Both the position numbers and the translations under genes were made by a program. Below the pieces are notes generated by a model. The model was not told the DNA's origin, did no database searches, and saw only the letters and a list, made by a program, of their open reading frames with translations. Positions 17,999-27,129 of a stretch of 64,000 nt of DNA are shown here, piece after piece; the first letter of the stretch is position 1, and each line of letters starts with the position of its first letter. The DNA comes from Prevotella lacticifex (GTDB lineage: Bacteria; Bacteroidota; Bacteroidia; Bacteroidales; Bacteroidaceae), in the NCBI RefSeq assembly GCF_019973375.1, contig NZ_BPTV01000001.1, positions 2,435,104 to 2,499,103 on the forward strand. Direction: 5' to 3'.

Positions 17999-18082
17999 CC
18001 ATCAATTGCTGAAATAAACTTATAACTAATTGATAATCAATACTGACAATTCATCCAACCGAAGATGTGATGAAGTCAGGAG
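17994..18082. repeat. 89-bp direct repeat, right copy
   Basis: Second copy of 16255-16343, about 88% identical by eye. It overlaps the last codons of the ATPase gene: the TAA stop at 17996-17998 lies inside the repeat. Confidence 0.85.
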
Positions 18083-18164
18083 CAGCTATCGCGCCAAAGG
18101 CTAAGCCCCAGTACTCACCGCTACCTATTATAATATGTATAGAATACGATAAAGGATAAAATCT

Positions 18165-18265
18165 ACGTCCTCTCTATACCCCGTTCTATACCTCTGGAAT
18201 TTGGAATCAGGAAAAATAAAACTTGCGATTGACTTGAGGCCAAACAAATAAAACTTGCGATTGAG
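18165..18265 (+). repeat. Degenerate promoter-bearing repeat, copy 2
   Basis: Pyrimidine-rich block, then GGAATTTGGAATCAGGAAAA, which keeps the -33 TTTG (18200-18203). The -7 box is missing and replaced by a duplicated AATAAAACTTGCGATTGA, seen at about 18217 and 18248. Confidence 0.6.
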
Positions 18266-18450
18266 AATTTGAGATCAAAACCAATAAAACCCTGTTGTCA
18301 GCGCCAAGGGCTTTGCCCTTTGCCATTTGAGGGTTGAGAGCTTGTGAGAGGCTGGGCCTCTCACCGCCCTCAACCCCCAAATGGCAGATCCTCCTCCGTC
18401 GGATCTTGGCGCTGACACAAAGAAAAACCTTCAAAACAGGCTATCGCGAT
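18266..18450 (-). repeat. Long-hairpin repeat, copy 2 (reverse of 7405-7580)
   Basis: Reverse-complement relative of the 7.4-kb element: GCCATTTGAGGGTTGAGAGC pairs with GCCCTCAACCCCCAAATGGC around a GTGAGAGGC/GCCTCTCAC stem. The CTCCTCCGTCGGATCTTGG flank and the AAAACCTTCAAAACAGGCTA end are retained. The stem has changed on both sides at several positions, so pairing is largely kept. Confidence 0.75.
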
Positions 18451-18622
18451 GCAATTAACTTCCACCCTTCACTTCTGGGGATGTAGGCAGACAAGATGGA
18501 ACATGTGTAAATATTGAGATGCGATTAACTTCTTCACTTCAAGTTCAAACGTATTGCCACCGCCTAAACCGTCTGTGCTGCTTGAACGTTATTCTGCATA
18601 TCGGGCGTGCGTTAATGATTCC

Positions 18623-18720
18623 TTTGCAGGGGCGGCCCTTGTGGTCGTCCGCTTACCTCGAATAAGATAATAAATCCGTTTATTCGGTCTGACGACCGAA
18701 TCTCTGCATTTATTTCCGAC
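18623..18720. repeat. Diverged multibranched hairpin copy
   Basis: TTGCAGGGGCGGCCCTTGTGG, then CGTCCGCTTACCTCGAA and TTTATTCGGTCTGACGACC, aligns with the 6.57-kb and 10.93-kb copies. The right outer arm is mostly lost. Confidence 0.55.
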
Positions 18721-18769
18721 GCACAACCAGACCTGATATTCTGTGTAAACCACTGATACTAAGACGCTT

Positions 18770-18915
18770 GCAGCACTCTGCCGCCGTAGGGGTGGGGTTT
18801 ATCCCTATCCTACCAGCTGCGGGGTAGCTACCTTAATTCTTGCCCGACGCTGGTAGGGCTGGGATAAGCCCAGCCCCTACTGTGGATAGGTGCAGCACAT
18901 TGATAATCAACATGT
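18770..18915. repeat. Hairpin repeat, locus 5
   Basis: GTAGGGGTGGGGTTTATCCC near 18786 and GCTGGGATAAGCCCAGCCCC near 18858 in opposite orientation, followed by the TTGATAATCAACATGTTGCT linker. Confidence 0.75.
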
Positions 18916-18984
18916 TGCTAACGTGAATCACTTGTAGGGACGGCCATAAACTTAACATAATCGCATGGTTGTATTTTGCGGCAT

Positions 18985-19160
18985 CAGCGGTTTTGCAGGT
19001 TTTTCTTGCGGTTGCAAGCCTGAGGCACGAAAGCTGTTTCTTCTCCGTCGCCGGCTTGCCGAAGCTTGCTTCGGAGCAAGACGGCGACGGAGAAGAAACA
19101 ATGGGCGAAGCCCTTGCAAACGCAAGTGGTTTTATTTGGTTTTTGTCAGAGGAGAGTCCG
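18985..19160 (+). repeat. Long-hairpin repeat, copy 3
   Basis: A 19-bp perfect stem (19035-19053 with 19082-19100, TGTTTCTTCTCCGTCGCCG) encloses a smaller GAAGC/GCTTC hairpin. The right end GCAAACGCAAGTGGTTTTAT is shared with the element interrupted by the insertion sequence at 29.6 kb and resembles the end of the 7.4-kb copy. The stem sequence differs from copies 1 and 2 while the ends are similar. Confidence 0.7.
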
Positions 19161-19191
19161 CATCCCAGCCCTCTTATTATAAATATCAATC

Positions 19192-19305
19192 GCATTGGAC
19201 ATATATCGAGATGCAGGAACGGCGATAGCGCCAAGGGCTGATCACCGGCACTCACAGCGTCCTATAATAATATGTGTAGAATCCGATTGATTATAGAATC
19301 TACGC
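19192..19305 (+). repeat. Dispersed repeat preceding a promoter-bearing repeat
   Basis: CATTGGACATATATCGAGAT, GATCACCGGCACTCACAG and ATAATAATATGTGTAGAATC match 15651-15745 and partly 18085-18160. It runs directly into the promoter-bearing repeat copy 3. Confidence 0.6.
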
Positions 19306-19400
19306 TCTACCCTCCTTTCTACCCTCCTTTCTATACCCCTGAAATTTGGATTCGGGAAAAATATTTAGTAACTTTGCACCGAAATTCAACATTGACGGCG
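19306..19400 (+). repeat. Promoter-bearing dispersed repeat, copy 3
   Basis: Pyrimidine block CTACCCTCCTTTCTATACCC, TTTG at 19345-19348, a 20-base spacer and TAACTTTG at 19369-19376. Transcription would run toward the end of cls, which is on the opposite strand; no plus-strand gene follows. Confidence 0.75.
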
Positions 19401-19502
19401 ATTCGATAAAACGTCATACCAATTCAGCGTGAGGAAAGGCCGCACGCAAATCCCGACAAGAAATATTAGCGTAATAAGCGGAAGAAAGGACAAAAGCCAC
19501 GA

Positions 19503-20936
19503 CTACATCAGCGGCGAGAGAAGACGGACGAGACTTTCCCACAGACGTTGCAGGAAGGTGCGGTTAGCCAAATCCTTGACATCCTCAAGAGGAACACAGT
19601 CGCGCTCATCGTCGGTGAAAACTTTCTTCAGGCGCAGAGCCATGTCCTTATCGTAGAAAAAGGCATTACACTCGAAGTCGTGCTCAAAGCTACGAATATC
19701 GACATTCAGCGATCCGCAGGACGCAAGACTGTCGTCGCTGACGAGAATCTTGCTGTGGTTGAATCCCGATTTATACAATATTACCTTCACTCCGGCCTCG
19801 ACGGTCTCCATGACATACGACATTGTGGCCCACTGCACTATCTGTGAGTCGTTGTGGAGAGGCAGCATCAGCCGAACGTCGACGCCAGAGAGAGCCGCCG
19901 TACGCATGGCGAAGAGCACAGGCTCGGTGGGCAGGAAATATGGCGTTTCGATATATACGTATTTCTTTGCGTTGAGAATTATGCTGACATATCCTTGCTC
20001 TATCGTCGGCCAGGAGTCGGTGGGATTGCTGTTGACAATCTGCGTGAGACAGTCGGCGGATTTGGAGATGTCGGAAGGATAGTAGACGCGGTTAGATATC
20101 AGCGTCTGGTCGACGAAGTACCAGTCGATAAGGAACGTGCGCTGAAGGCCGTAGACGGCAGTGCCCTCAATCTTCATGTGGGTGTCGCGCCAGGCAGTGT
20201 GCTTATCGCCCTTGCCGAAACCCTGGACGTAGCGCAAGGCAATGTTCATGCCGCCAATAAAGCCTACACGACCGTCGATGACGATAACCTTGCGGTGGTT
20301 GCGGTAGTTGGCCTTGCTGGTGAAGACAGGGAACTTCACCGGCATGAACGGATGGACCTCGATACCCTCCTCACGCATACGCTCATAGAAGCTGTTCTTC
20401 ACCTGCCAGTTGGCCACATCGTCGTAGATAAGGCGCACCTCGACACCCTCGCGAGCCTTGGCGATAAGGGCATCGGCGACAAGGCGACCAAGGGCATCGT
20501 CGGCAAAGATGAACACATCAACGTGGATATGATGACGGGCCTGGCTGATGGCACGGAGCAGAGCGGGGAAAAACTCGTAGCCGTTGGTGTAGATTTCCAC
20601 CGCATTACCCTTGAAAGGCAGGGCTAACTGCTGGTTGGCAAAGAGGTCGATGAGGGTGCGGTAGACAGTAGGAATAGAGAGGTTACGCTGTTCGACGAAC
20701 TCCAACATGGACCGTTTCGTCAGCTGGTCGAGGCTCTTGCTTGACACAATATGGTCACGGCGGACATTCTGTCCGAAGAAGAAATACAGTACAATGCCAA
20801 GAAGAGGGATAAACCAAAGGACGAGAATCCACGCCATCGTCTTGGCAGGCTGGCGGTTGTCCATGATGACAGCTATCATCGTGCCAATCACGACGACTGC
20901 ATAAGCGACGAGGAACAACCAATGAACATAAATCAT
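19503..20936 (-). CDS. cls: Cardiolipin synthase
   Basis: Condenses two phosphatidylglycerol molecules into cardiolipin and glycerol at the inner membrane. 477 residues: two N-terminal transmembrane helices (about 4-25 and 35-55), then two phospholipase D (HKD) motifs, HRKVIVID (residues 214-221) and HSKILVSD (394-401), each with a downstream GG or GS pair. The length and the two-helix N-terminus fit the ClsA type. It starts 44 bases after the dnaG stop on the same strand, so it probably shares the dnaG transcript. Confidence 0.95.
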   Translation of the reverse strand: MIYVHWLFLVAYAVVVIGTMIAVIMDNRQPAKTMAWILVLWFIPLLGIVLYFFFGQNVRRDHIVSSKSLDQLTKRSMLEFVEQRNLSIPTVYRTLIDLFANQQLALPFKGNAVEIYTNGYEFFPALLRAISQARHHIHVDVFIFADDALGRLVADALIAKAREGVEVRLIYDDVANWQVKNSFYERMREEGIEVHPFMPVKFPVFTSKANYRNHRKVIVIDGRVGFIGGMNIALRYVQGFGKGDKHTAWRDTHMKIEGTAVYGLQRTFLIDWYFVDQTLISNRVYYPSDISKSADCLTQIVNSNPTDSWPTIEQGYVSIILNAKKYVYIETPYFLPTEPVLFAMRTAALSGVDVRLMLPLHNDSQIVQWATMSYVMETVEAGVKVILYKSGFNHSKILVSDDSLASCGSLNVDIRSFEHDFECNAFFYDKDMALRLKKVFTDDERDCVPLEDVKDLANRTFLQRLWESLVRLLSPLM

Positions 20937-20980
20937 ATATTTCCTTTCATTATTAGTCAGGCGGCTGACGGCTGGCGTGG

Positions 20981-22945
20981 TCAGACGACGATGTCGGACC
21001 CCAACTTCTGTGCGAGGATGTTTCTCACCTCCTGCATCTTCTTTATCTCAGCCATAAGCTGCATCATTCGGTCGGTATCGGTGGTATGAAGGAGTTCCTG
21101 ACTTAGTTCCTTAAGGTGGCGCTTGACATACTGCAGGCGGAAGTCGAGGACAATATGTGTGACGCTGGCCCGCAGCGTATCCTCACTGGTCTTAACTTGC
21201 AGACTCTCGGAGAGTTGGAACTTGTCGGCTCCCATGCGCGAGGCTATCGTACTGATGTTGATGTCGGGGTGATGAGTGAAATATGTCAGGGCGACGAACG
21301 AGGGGTCGCCACTGTGCTCCACAGCCTCATCAAGGATAGTATTGTAGATGGGGACGGTGAAGGACAGACCGTCGAGACCGAGGTCGTAGGCCACATACTG
21401 GGCTACAGTGAGGTTGATTTTCTCTCCCGTGGCATCGTTGGTGACGTCGCGAAAGATGATTTCGTTACCATGACGTATGACGGTCTCAATAAGAATCGAC
21501 TCGACCTTCGGGGCCGTGGTCATCACCTTCGAGGGTGACGGGGCCGAAGGAGAGGTTGCCGGCTGAGGAGCCGCAGTGGCTGCCGGGACCGGCGAAGGAG
21601 CCGGGGCCGCAACAGGACGGGAGCCCGCCGACTCAAGGCTTTTCCTTATCACGCGGTTCATCTGGCCTATAAGGGTTGTCTCAGGGATTCCCGTGCGCTG
21701 GGCACACTCCCTGATATAGGTATCGCGGAGGATAGGATCCTTGATGATAGCGACGCTGTTGACAATGTCGTTAATGGCCTGCGACCGCTTTATGGGGTCG
21801 GTGACACCGGCCAAGGTGCGGTTGATGCGGAAGATGACAGAGTCAGTGGAGTTGTCGGCGATGAACTTCTGAAGCTGTTCGGCAGAGTGACTCTTGGCAA
21901 AATCGTCGGGGTCCTGACCGTCGGGGAGGAAGAGCACGCTGACATTCATGCCCTCACCATGGATGAGATCGCTGTTGCGCAGTGCCGCATTGACACCGGC
22001 ATCATCGCCGTCATACATAAGAGTGATATTCTCAGTGAAACGGTGCAACTTGCGTATCTGCTGAAGAGTGAGCGCGGTGCCCGAACCGGCCACGACATTC
22101 TCGGCAGAGGCCTGCGACATGCTTATAACGTCGGCCTGACCCTCAACGAGGATTACGCGGTCGGCCTTTCGTATGGCTTGCTTGGCCTGATTGAGTCCGA
22201 AGAGCTCATTACCCTTATGGTAAATCTCGGAGTCGGGCGAGTTGACATACTTCTGCATAACACCATGGGTGCGAGAGTCGAGCACACGACCGTTGAATCC
22301 CACGACCTTGCCGCTCAGACTGAACCACGGAAATATGACACGGCCGGAGAAACGGTCAACGAGTTCACCGTTGTCGCGCTCATAGCACAGGCCCGTCTTG
22401 ATGAGATATTCGCGCTTGAAGCCAGCCTTCAGGGCCGCGTCGGAGAGCGCATGCCGGCTCTGTGGGGCGTAGCCGAGATGAAACTTGGCAATGGTATCGT
22501 CGCGAAAACCACGGCTGCGAAAATACTGCAGGCCGATGGCTATACCGTCGACATCGTGATGGAGGATGTCTTCAAAGTATTTCAATGCCCATTCATTGAC
22601 AAGGAACATCGCCTCGCGGTCGCCTTCCTGGCGTTTTTCCTCGTCGGAAAGTTCCCGCTCACGAATCTCGATATTATACTTGCGGGCCAACCAACGGAGG
22701 GCATCAGGATAAGAAAGATTCTCCAGTTCCATGAGGAAGTTGACAGCATTGCCGCCCTTTCCGCAGGTGAAACAATGACAGATGCCGCGCGAAGGCGACA
22801 CGGAGAACGAAGGATGGGTGTCGTTATGGAACGGACACAGACCTATATAGTTTATTCCGCGCTTTTTAAGCGTGACGAAGTCGGACACCACATCAACGAT
22901 GTTGGTGGCGTCCATAATGCGGTCTATAGTAGCTCTGTCAATCAT
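20981..22945 (-). CDS. dnaG: DNA primase
   Basis: Makes RNA primers for replication. 654 residues from the ATG at 22945 (MIDRATIDRIMD), which matches the usual N-terminus of Bacteroidetes DnaG; a longer frame would start upstream of the promoter. CHC2 zinc finger: CPFH, then CHCFTC at residues of about 40-62. TOPRIM core: VILVEGQADVISM and LMYDGDDAG. A proline/alanine-rich linker separates the C-terminal helicase-binding region. The ATG is only 5 bases beyond the -7 box, so the mRNA is probably leaderless. Followed by cls. Confidence 0.96.
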   Translation of the reverse strand: MIDRATIDRIMDATNIVDVVSDFVTLKKRGINYIGLCPFHNDTHPSFSVSPSRGICHCFTCGKGGNAVNFLMELENLSYPDALRWLARKYNIEIRERELSDEEKRQEGDREAMFLVNEWALKYFEDILHHDVDGIAIGLQYFRSRGFRDDTIAKFHLGYAPQSRHALSDAALKAGFKREYLIKTGLCYERDNGELVDRFSGRVIFPWFSLSGKVVGFNGRVLDSRTHGVMQKYVNSPDSEIYHKGNELFGLNQAKQAIRKADRVILVEGQADVISMSQASAENVVAGSGTALTLQQIRKLHRFTENITLMYDGDDAGVNAALRNSDLIHGEGMNVSVLFLPDGQDPDDFAKSHSAEQLQKFIADNSTDSVIFRINRTLAGVTDPIKRSQAINDIVNSVAIIKDPILRDTYIRECAQRTGIPETTLIGQMNRVIRKSLESAGSRPVAAPAPSPVPAATAAPQPATSPSAPSPSKVMTTAPKVESILIETVIRHGNEIIFRDVTNDATGEKINLTVAQYVAYDLGLDGLSFTVPIYNTILDEAVEHSGDPSFVALTYFTHHPDINISTIASRMGADKFQLSESLQVKTSEDTLRASVTHIVLDFRLQYVKRHLKELSQELLHTTDTDRMMQLMAEIKKMQEVRNILAQKLGSDIVV

Positions 22946-22950
22946 TGATG

Positions 22951-22982
22951 CAAAGATAGCAAAGAAACACGACATGAGCAAA
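22951..22982 (-). promoter_or_regulatory. dnaG promoter (leaderless geometry)
   Basis: TTTG (22982-22979), a 20-base spacer and TATCTTTG (22958-22951). The start codon begins at 22945, where transcription is expected to start. Confidence 0.8.
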
Positions 22983-23076
22983 AAAGGAACGATATTTTCT
23001 TCGCAACAGTTTATTGCACAAAAACGGCACTCTGTGCACATCATTGGCGAATATGTGCATTTTTAATGGCATTTAT

Positions 23077-23107
23077 TTTGAAAAGGTGTAAAAACTTTGT
23101 AACTTTG
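23077..23107 (+). promoter_or_regulatory. etf operon promoter
   Basis: TTTG at 23077-23080, a 19-base spacer and TAACTTTG at 23100-23107. Leader of about 40 bases before etfB. Confidence 0.85.
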
Positions 23108-23151
23108 CGGCCGATAATTAGAAAATAGCAAAACAACATTCAATATTTCGT

Positions 23152-24033
23152 ATGAAATTAAACATTGTAGTACTTGCCAAGCAGGTACCAGACACACGAA
23201 ATGTGGGTAAGGACGCGATGACCGCAGAAGGCACCGTCAACCGTGCCGCCCTGCCCGCCATTTTTAATCCTGAAGACTTAAACGCCTTAGAGCAGGCTCT
23301 GCGCATCAAAGACCAGAATCCAGGCTCGACAGTAACAATGCTCACGATGGGTCCTCCCCGTGCCGGAGAGATTATCCGCCAGGGTCTCTACCGTGGTGCT
23401 GACTATGGTTATCTGCTCACCGACCGCAAGAGTGCCGGTGCCGACACCCTCGCCACATCATATTTCCTTTCGAAGGGTATAGAGAAAATCGCAGAGGTGA
23501 CCGGTCACATCGACCTTGTGGTAGGCGGACGGCAGGCCATCGACGGCGATACAGCCCAGGTGGGTCCGCAGGTAGCCCAGAAGCTCGGCCTTAACCAGGT
23601 GACTTACGCTGAGGAAGTGATGAACATCGAGGACGGAAAAGCAACCATCCGCCGACATATCGACGGTGGTGTGGAGACTGTTGTGGCTCCGCTGCCGGTG
23701 CTCGTCACCGTTAACGGCACTGCCGCTCCGGCTCGTCCGTGCAACGCCAAGCTCGTCATGAAATACAAGTATGCCACATGTCCTATGGAGCGCAAGGGCG
23801 ATGAGCCCTGGACAGAGCTCTATGAGACGAGACCTTATCTCACCCTCGGACAGTGGAGCATTGCCGACTGCGGTGCCGACTACGACCAGTGCGGACTGGC
23901 AGGATCGCCTACAAAGGTGAAGGCCGTGAAGAACATTGTCTTCCAGGCCAAGGAAAGCAAGACCCTCACAAGCAGCGATGCTGATATCGAAGGTCTCGTA
24001 AAAGAATTGTTGGACGAAAAAATCATTGGCTAA
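23152..24033 (+). CDS. etfB: Electron transfer flavoprotein subunit beta
   Basis: 293 residues. Opens with the family signature LNIVVLAKQVPDTRNVG and later has the VVGGRQAIDGDTAQVGPQVA stretch that contacts AMP/FAD. With the alpha subunit it forms the ETF heterodimer that accepts electrons from acyl-CoA dehydrogenases. It is somewhat longer than mitochondrial beta (about 255), as is common in anaerobes. First gene of a three-gene operon with 3-base gaps. No bifurcating partner oxidoreductase is adjacent. Confidence 0.95.
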   Translation: MKLNIVVLAKQVPDTRNVGKDAMTAEGTVNRAALPAIFNPEDLNALEQALRIKDQNPGSTVTMLTMGPPRAGEIIRQGLYRGADYGYLLTDRKSAGADTLATSYFLSKGIEKIAEVTGHIDLVVGGRQAIDGDTAQVGPQVAQKLGLNQVTYAEEVMNIEDGKATIRRHIDGGVETVVAPLPVLVTVNGTAAPARPCNAKLVMKYKYATCPMERKGDEPWTELYETRPYLTLGQWSIADCGADYDQCGLAGSPTKVKAVKNIVFQAKESKTLTSSDADIEGLVKELLDEKIIG

Positions 24034-24036
24034 GAT

Positions 24037-25059
24037 ATGAACAACGTATTTGTATATTGCGAAATAGAGAAGACCACTGTAGCAGAGGTCTCACAGGAGC
24101 TTCTGACCAAAGGCCGCAAACTGGCCAATGAATTAGGTGTCGACCTCAATGCTGTCGTCGCCGGCACAGGCATTAAGGGCAAAGTTGAGGACCAGATACT
24201 TCCTTATGGTGTCGACAAGCTGTTTGTCTTCGACGGTGAGGGACTCTTCCCTTACACATCGGCACCGCACACCGATATCCTCGTGAACCTCTTCAAGGAG
24301 GAGCAGCCGCAGATAGCACTCCTTGGGGCTACCGTCATAGGACGTGACCTCGGACCGCGCGTTTCGTCGTCGCTGACAAGTGGTCTGACCGCCGACTGCA
24401 CACAGTTGGAGATTGGCGACTACGACGATAAGAAGAGCGGCAAGCACTACGACAAGCTGCTCTATCAGATTCGTCCGGCCTTCGGCGGCAACATCGTGGC
24501 CACAATCGTAAACCCCGACCACCGTCCACAGATGGCTACAGTTCGCAGTGGCGTCATGCAGAAGGCCCTCTACGAGGGAAAAGCAAAGGGCGAGGTGGTA
24601 TATCCCGACCCAAAGAAATATGTCGACCCGGCATCGTATGCCGTCCAGGTCATAGACCGTCACGTCGAGGCAGCCAAGAACAACCTCAAGGGTGCGGCCA
24701 TCGTCGTCGCCGGCGGCTACGGCATGGGCTCGAAAGAAGGATTCGACATGCTGTTCCAGCTTGCCAAGGAGCTTCATGCTGAGGTAGGCGCAAGCCGCGC
24801 AGCTGTTGACGCCGGATGGGTCGACCACGACCGTCAGATTGGTCAGACAGGTGTCACCGTGCATCCTAAGGTGTATATCGCTTGCGGCATCTCAGGCCAG
24901 ATACAGCACATCGCCGGAATGCAGGACGCCGGAATCATCATCTCTGTCAACAGCGATCCCGACGCGCCAATCAACAAGATTGCCGACTATGTCATCAACG
25001 GCACCGTTGAGGAAGTCGTTCCGAAGTTAATCAAGTACTACAAACAGAACAGCAAATAA
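24037..25059 (+). CDS. etfA: Electron transfer flavoprotein subunit alpha
   Basis: 340 residues. The C-terminal FAD domain shows the characteristic VVAGGYGMGSKEGF, SRAAVDAGWVDHDRQIGQTG and YIACGISGQIQHIAGM segments. Binds the electron-carrying FAD and pairs with EtfB. It starts 3 bases after the etfB stop and ends 3 bases before the acyl-CoA dehydrogenase, so all three are translated from one message. Confidence 0.96.
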   Translation: MNNVFVYCEIEKTTVAEVSQELLTKGRKLANELGVDLNAVVAGTGIKGKVEDQILPYGVDKLFVFDGEGLFPYTSAPHTDILVNLFKEEQPQIALLGATVIGRDLGPRVSSSLTSGLTADCTQLEIGDYDDKKSGKHYDKLLYQIRPAFGGNIVATIVNPDHRPQMATVRSGVMQKALYEGKAKGEVVYPDPKKYVDPASYAVQVIDRHVEAAKNNLKGAAIVVAGGYGMGSKEGFDMLFQLAKELHAEVGASRAAVDAGWVDHDRQIGQTGVTVHPKVYIACGISGQIQHIAGMQDAGIIISVNSDPDAPINKIADYVINGTVEEVVPKLIKYYKQNSK

Positions 25060-25062
25060 AAC

Positions 25063-26787
25063 ATGAATTACTATACAGACCATCCAGAGATTGCGTTCCA
25101 CCTGAACAACCCTCTGATGAAGCGTATCGTCGACCTCAAGGAGCGCGACTACGCCGATAAGGATACTTATGCCGATGCACCTGTCAACTTTGAGGATGCC
25201 ATCGAGAACTACAAGCGTCTGCTCGACATCACCGGCGATGTGGCCGCAAATATCATTGAGCCGAACTCGGAGGCTGTCGACCTTGAGGGTCCGCACCTCG
25301 TCGACGGCCGTATGCAATACGCCAGCAAGACATACGAAAACCTTGACGCTACGCGCAAGGCCGGTCTCTGGGGAATATCGATGCCCCGTCGTTTCGGCGG
25401 TCTGAACGTCCCAAACACCGTATTCTCAATGCTCTCCGAGGTTATCAGTGCTGCCGACGCAGGATTCCAGAACGTATGGTCATTGCAGAGTTGTATCGAC
25501 ACACTGTATGAGTTTGGTTCTAAGGAACAGCAGGAGAAGTACATTCCCCGCATCAGCAAGGGAGAGACAATGTCAATGGACCTCACCGAGCCCGACGCCG
25601 GTTCCGACCTTCAGCGCGTCATGCTCAAGGCCACACAGGATGCCGACGGCACATGGCGACTGAACGGCGTGAAGAGATTTATTACCAACGGCGACTCCGA
25701 CATCCATCTCGTCCTTGCCCGCTCAGAGGAAGGCACACGCGACGGCCGCGGTCTGTCGATGTTCATCTACGACAAGAACGACGGCGGCGTAACGGTTCGC
25801 CACATCGAGAATAAGCTCGGTATCCACGGATCACCAACCTGCGAGCTCGTATTCAAGAACGCAAAGGCAGAGCTCTGCGGTGAGCGTCGCCTCGGACTTA
25901 TCAAGTATGTCATGAGCCTGATGAACGGTGCCCGCCTCGGTATCGCTGCCCAGAGCGTTGGTGTGGAGCAGGAAGCTTACAACGAAGCCCTGGCCTATGC
26001 CAAGGAGCGTGAGCAGTTCGGAAAGAAGATTATCACTTTCCCGGCTGTCTACGATATGCTCTCGCGCATGAAGGCTAAGCTCGATGCCGGTCGCAGTCTG
26101 CTCTATCAGACAGCCCGTTACGTCGATATCTACAAGGCTTTGGAGGACATCTCACGCGACCGTAAGCTCACCCCCGACGAGCGTAAGGAAATGAAGAAGT
26201 ACAGCCGTCTGGCCGATGCCTTCACTCCTATGGCCAAGGGTATGAACTCAGAGTATGCCAATCAGAATGCCTACGATGCCATCTCCGTTCACGGAGGCTC
26301 TGGTTTCATCATGGAATACAAGAGTCAGCGCCTGTACCGCGATGCCCGCATCTTCTCTATCTATGAGGGAACGACACAGCTGCAGGTTGTCGCTGCCGTA
26401 CGCTATATCACCAACGGCACATACCTTAATATTATTAAGGAAATGGCACAGGAGGAGGTTGGCGACGACATGAAGGCTCTGAAGACCCGCGTCGAGAAGC
26501 TCATCCCGCTCTACGAGGAGGCTGTCAACAAGGTCAAGGAGGACGGCAATCAGGACGAACACGACTTCCTGGCGCGTCGTCTCTACGATATGACCGCCGA
26601 TATCATCATGTCGCTGCTCATCATCAGGGATGCCAACGAGGCTCCTGAGCTCTTCGCCAAGTCGGCAAACGTCTATGTGCGTGCAGCCGAGGAAGAGGTT
26701 ACAGGCCATGCAGCTTACGTCAAGGCTTTCAATGCCAGCGATTTAGATGCTTTCCGCGCCGAGGAAACCGAGGAGACCGAAGCATAA
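25063..26787 (+). CDS. Acyl-CoA dehydrogenase family protein
   Basis: 574 residues, longer than the 380-400 of classical enzymes because of an N-terminal extension of about 80 residues and a C-terminal helical extension. The core has MSMDLTEPDAGSDL (FAD/substrate loop), RFITNGDSD, IHGSPTCELVF, and the catalytic-base region IYEGTTQLQ in the usual place. It oxidises an acyl-CoA at the alpha-beta bond and passes electrons to the ETF encoded just upstream. The substrate cannot be read from sequence; the extended architecture recalls AidB/FadE5-like or long dehydrogenases. Last gene of the operon, followed by a terminator. Confidence 0.93.
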   Translation: MNYYTDHPEIAFHLNNPLMKRIVDLKERDYADKDTYADAPVNFEDAIENYKRLLDITGDVAANIIEPNSEAVDLEGPHLVDGRMQYASKTYENLDATRKAGLWGISMPRRFGGLNVPNTVFSMLSEVISAADAGFQNVWSLQSCIDTLYEFGSKEQQEKYIPRISKGETMSMDLTEPDAGSDLQRVMLKATQDADGTWRLNGVKRFITNGDSDIHLVLARSEEGTRDGRGLSMFIYDKNDGGVTVRHIENKLGIHGSPTCELVFKNAKAELCGERRLGLIKYVMSLMNGARLGIAAQSVGVEQEAYNEALAYAKEREQFGKKIITFPAVYDMLSRMKAKLDAGRSLLYQTARYVDIYKALEDISRDRKLTPDERKEMKKYSRLADAFTPMAKGMNSEYANQNAYDAISVHGGSGFIMEYKSQRLYRDARIFSIYEGTTQLQVVAAVRYITNGTYLNIIKEMAQEEVGDDMKALKTRVEKLIPLYEEAVNKVKEDGNQDEHDFLARRLYDMTADIIMSLLIIRDANEAPELFAKSANVYVRAAEEEVTGHAAYVKAFNASDLDAFRAEETEETEA

Positions 26788-26852
26788 ATTGATGATAAGG
26801 GAAACAGCCCTTTCCTACAAAACAATGATCCTGAAAAGGATTCGATAATTGA

Positions 26853-26902
26853 AACCTCAGACTAAGGGAGCAGAGCTACCTGTGTCTGGGGTTCTTTTTT
26901 TT
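26853..26902 (+). terminator. Intrinsic terminator of the etf operon
   Basis: AACCTCAGAC (26853-26862) pairs with GTCTGGGGTT (26884-26893), followed at once by a run of T. It lies 65 bases after the acyl-CoA dehydrogenase stop. Confidence 0.8.
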
Positions 26903-27129
26903 ATCCGACAAACCCTTTATCTCGTACAAGGATTATCCTTCCGAGACGGGAAACGTTATTACGAGCGCCCGGCATCAGCCACTGCGGAACGTTATTACAC
27001 GAGGAACGGATCCGGACGAGCACTGGAATCACGTGTAAAAAGCCGGCAACACTAATAAAAGTTCGCGACGCAAGTAATAATTATCACGAATAGAGGTTTT
27101 AACTATAGACAATAATTATTCTCTCTGAT

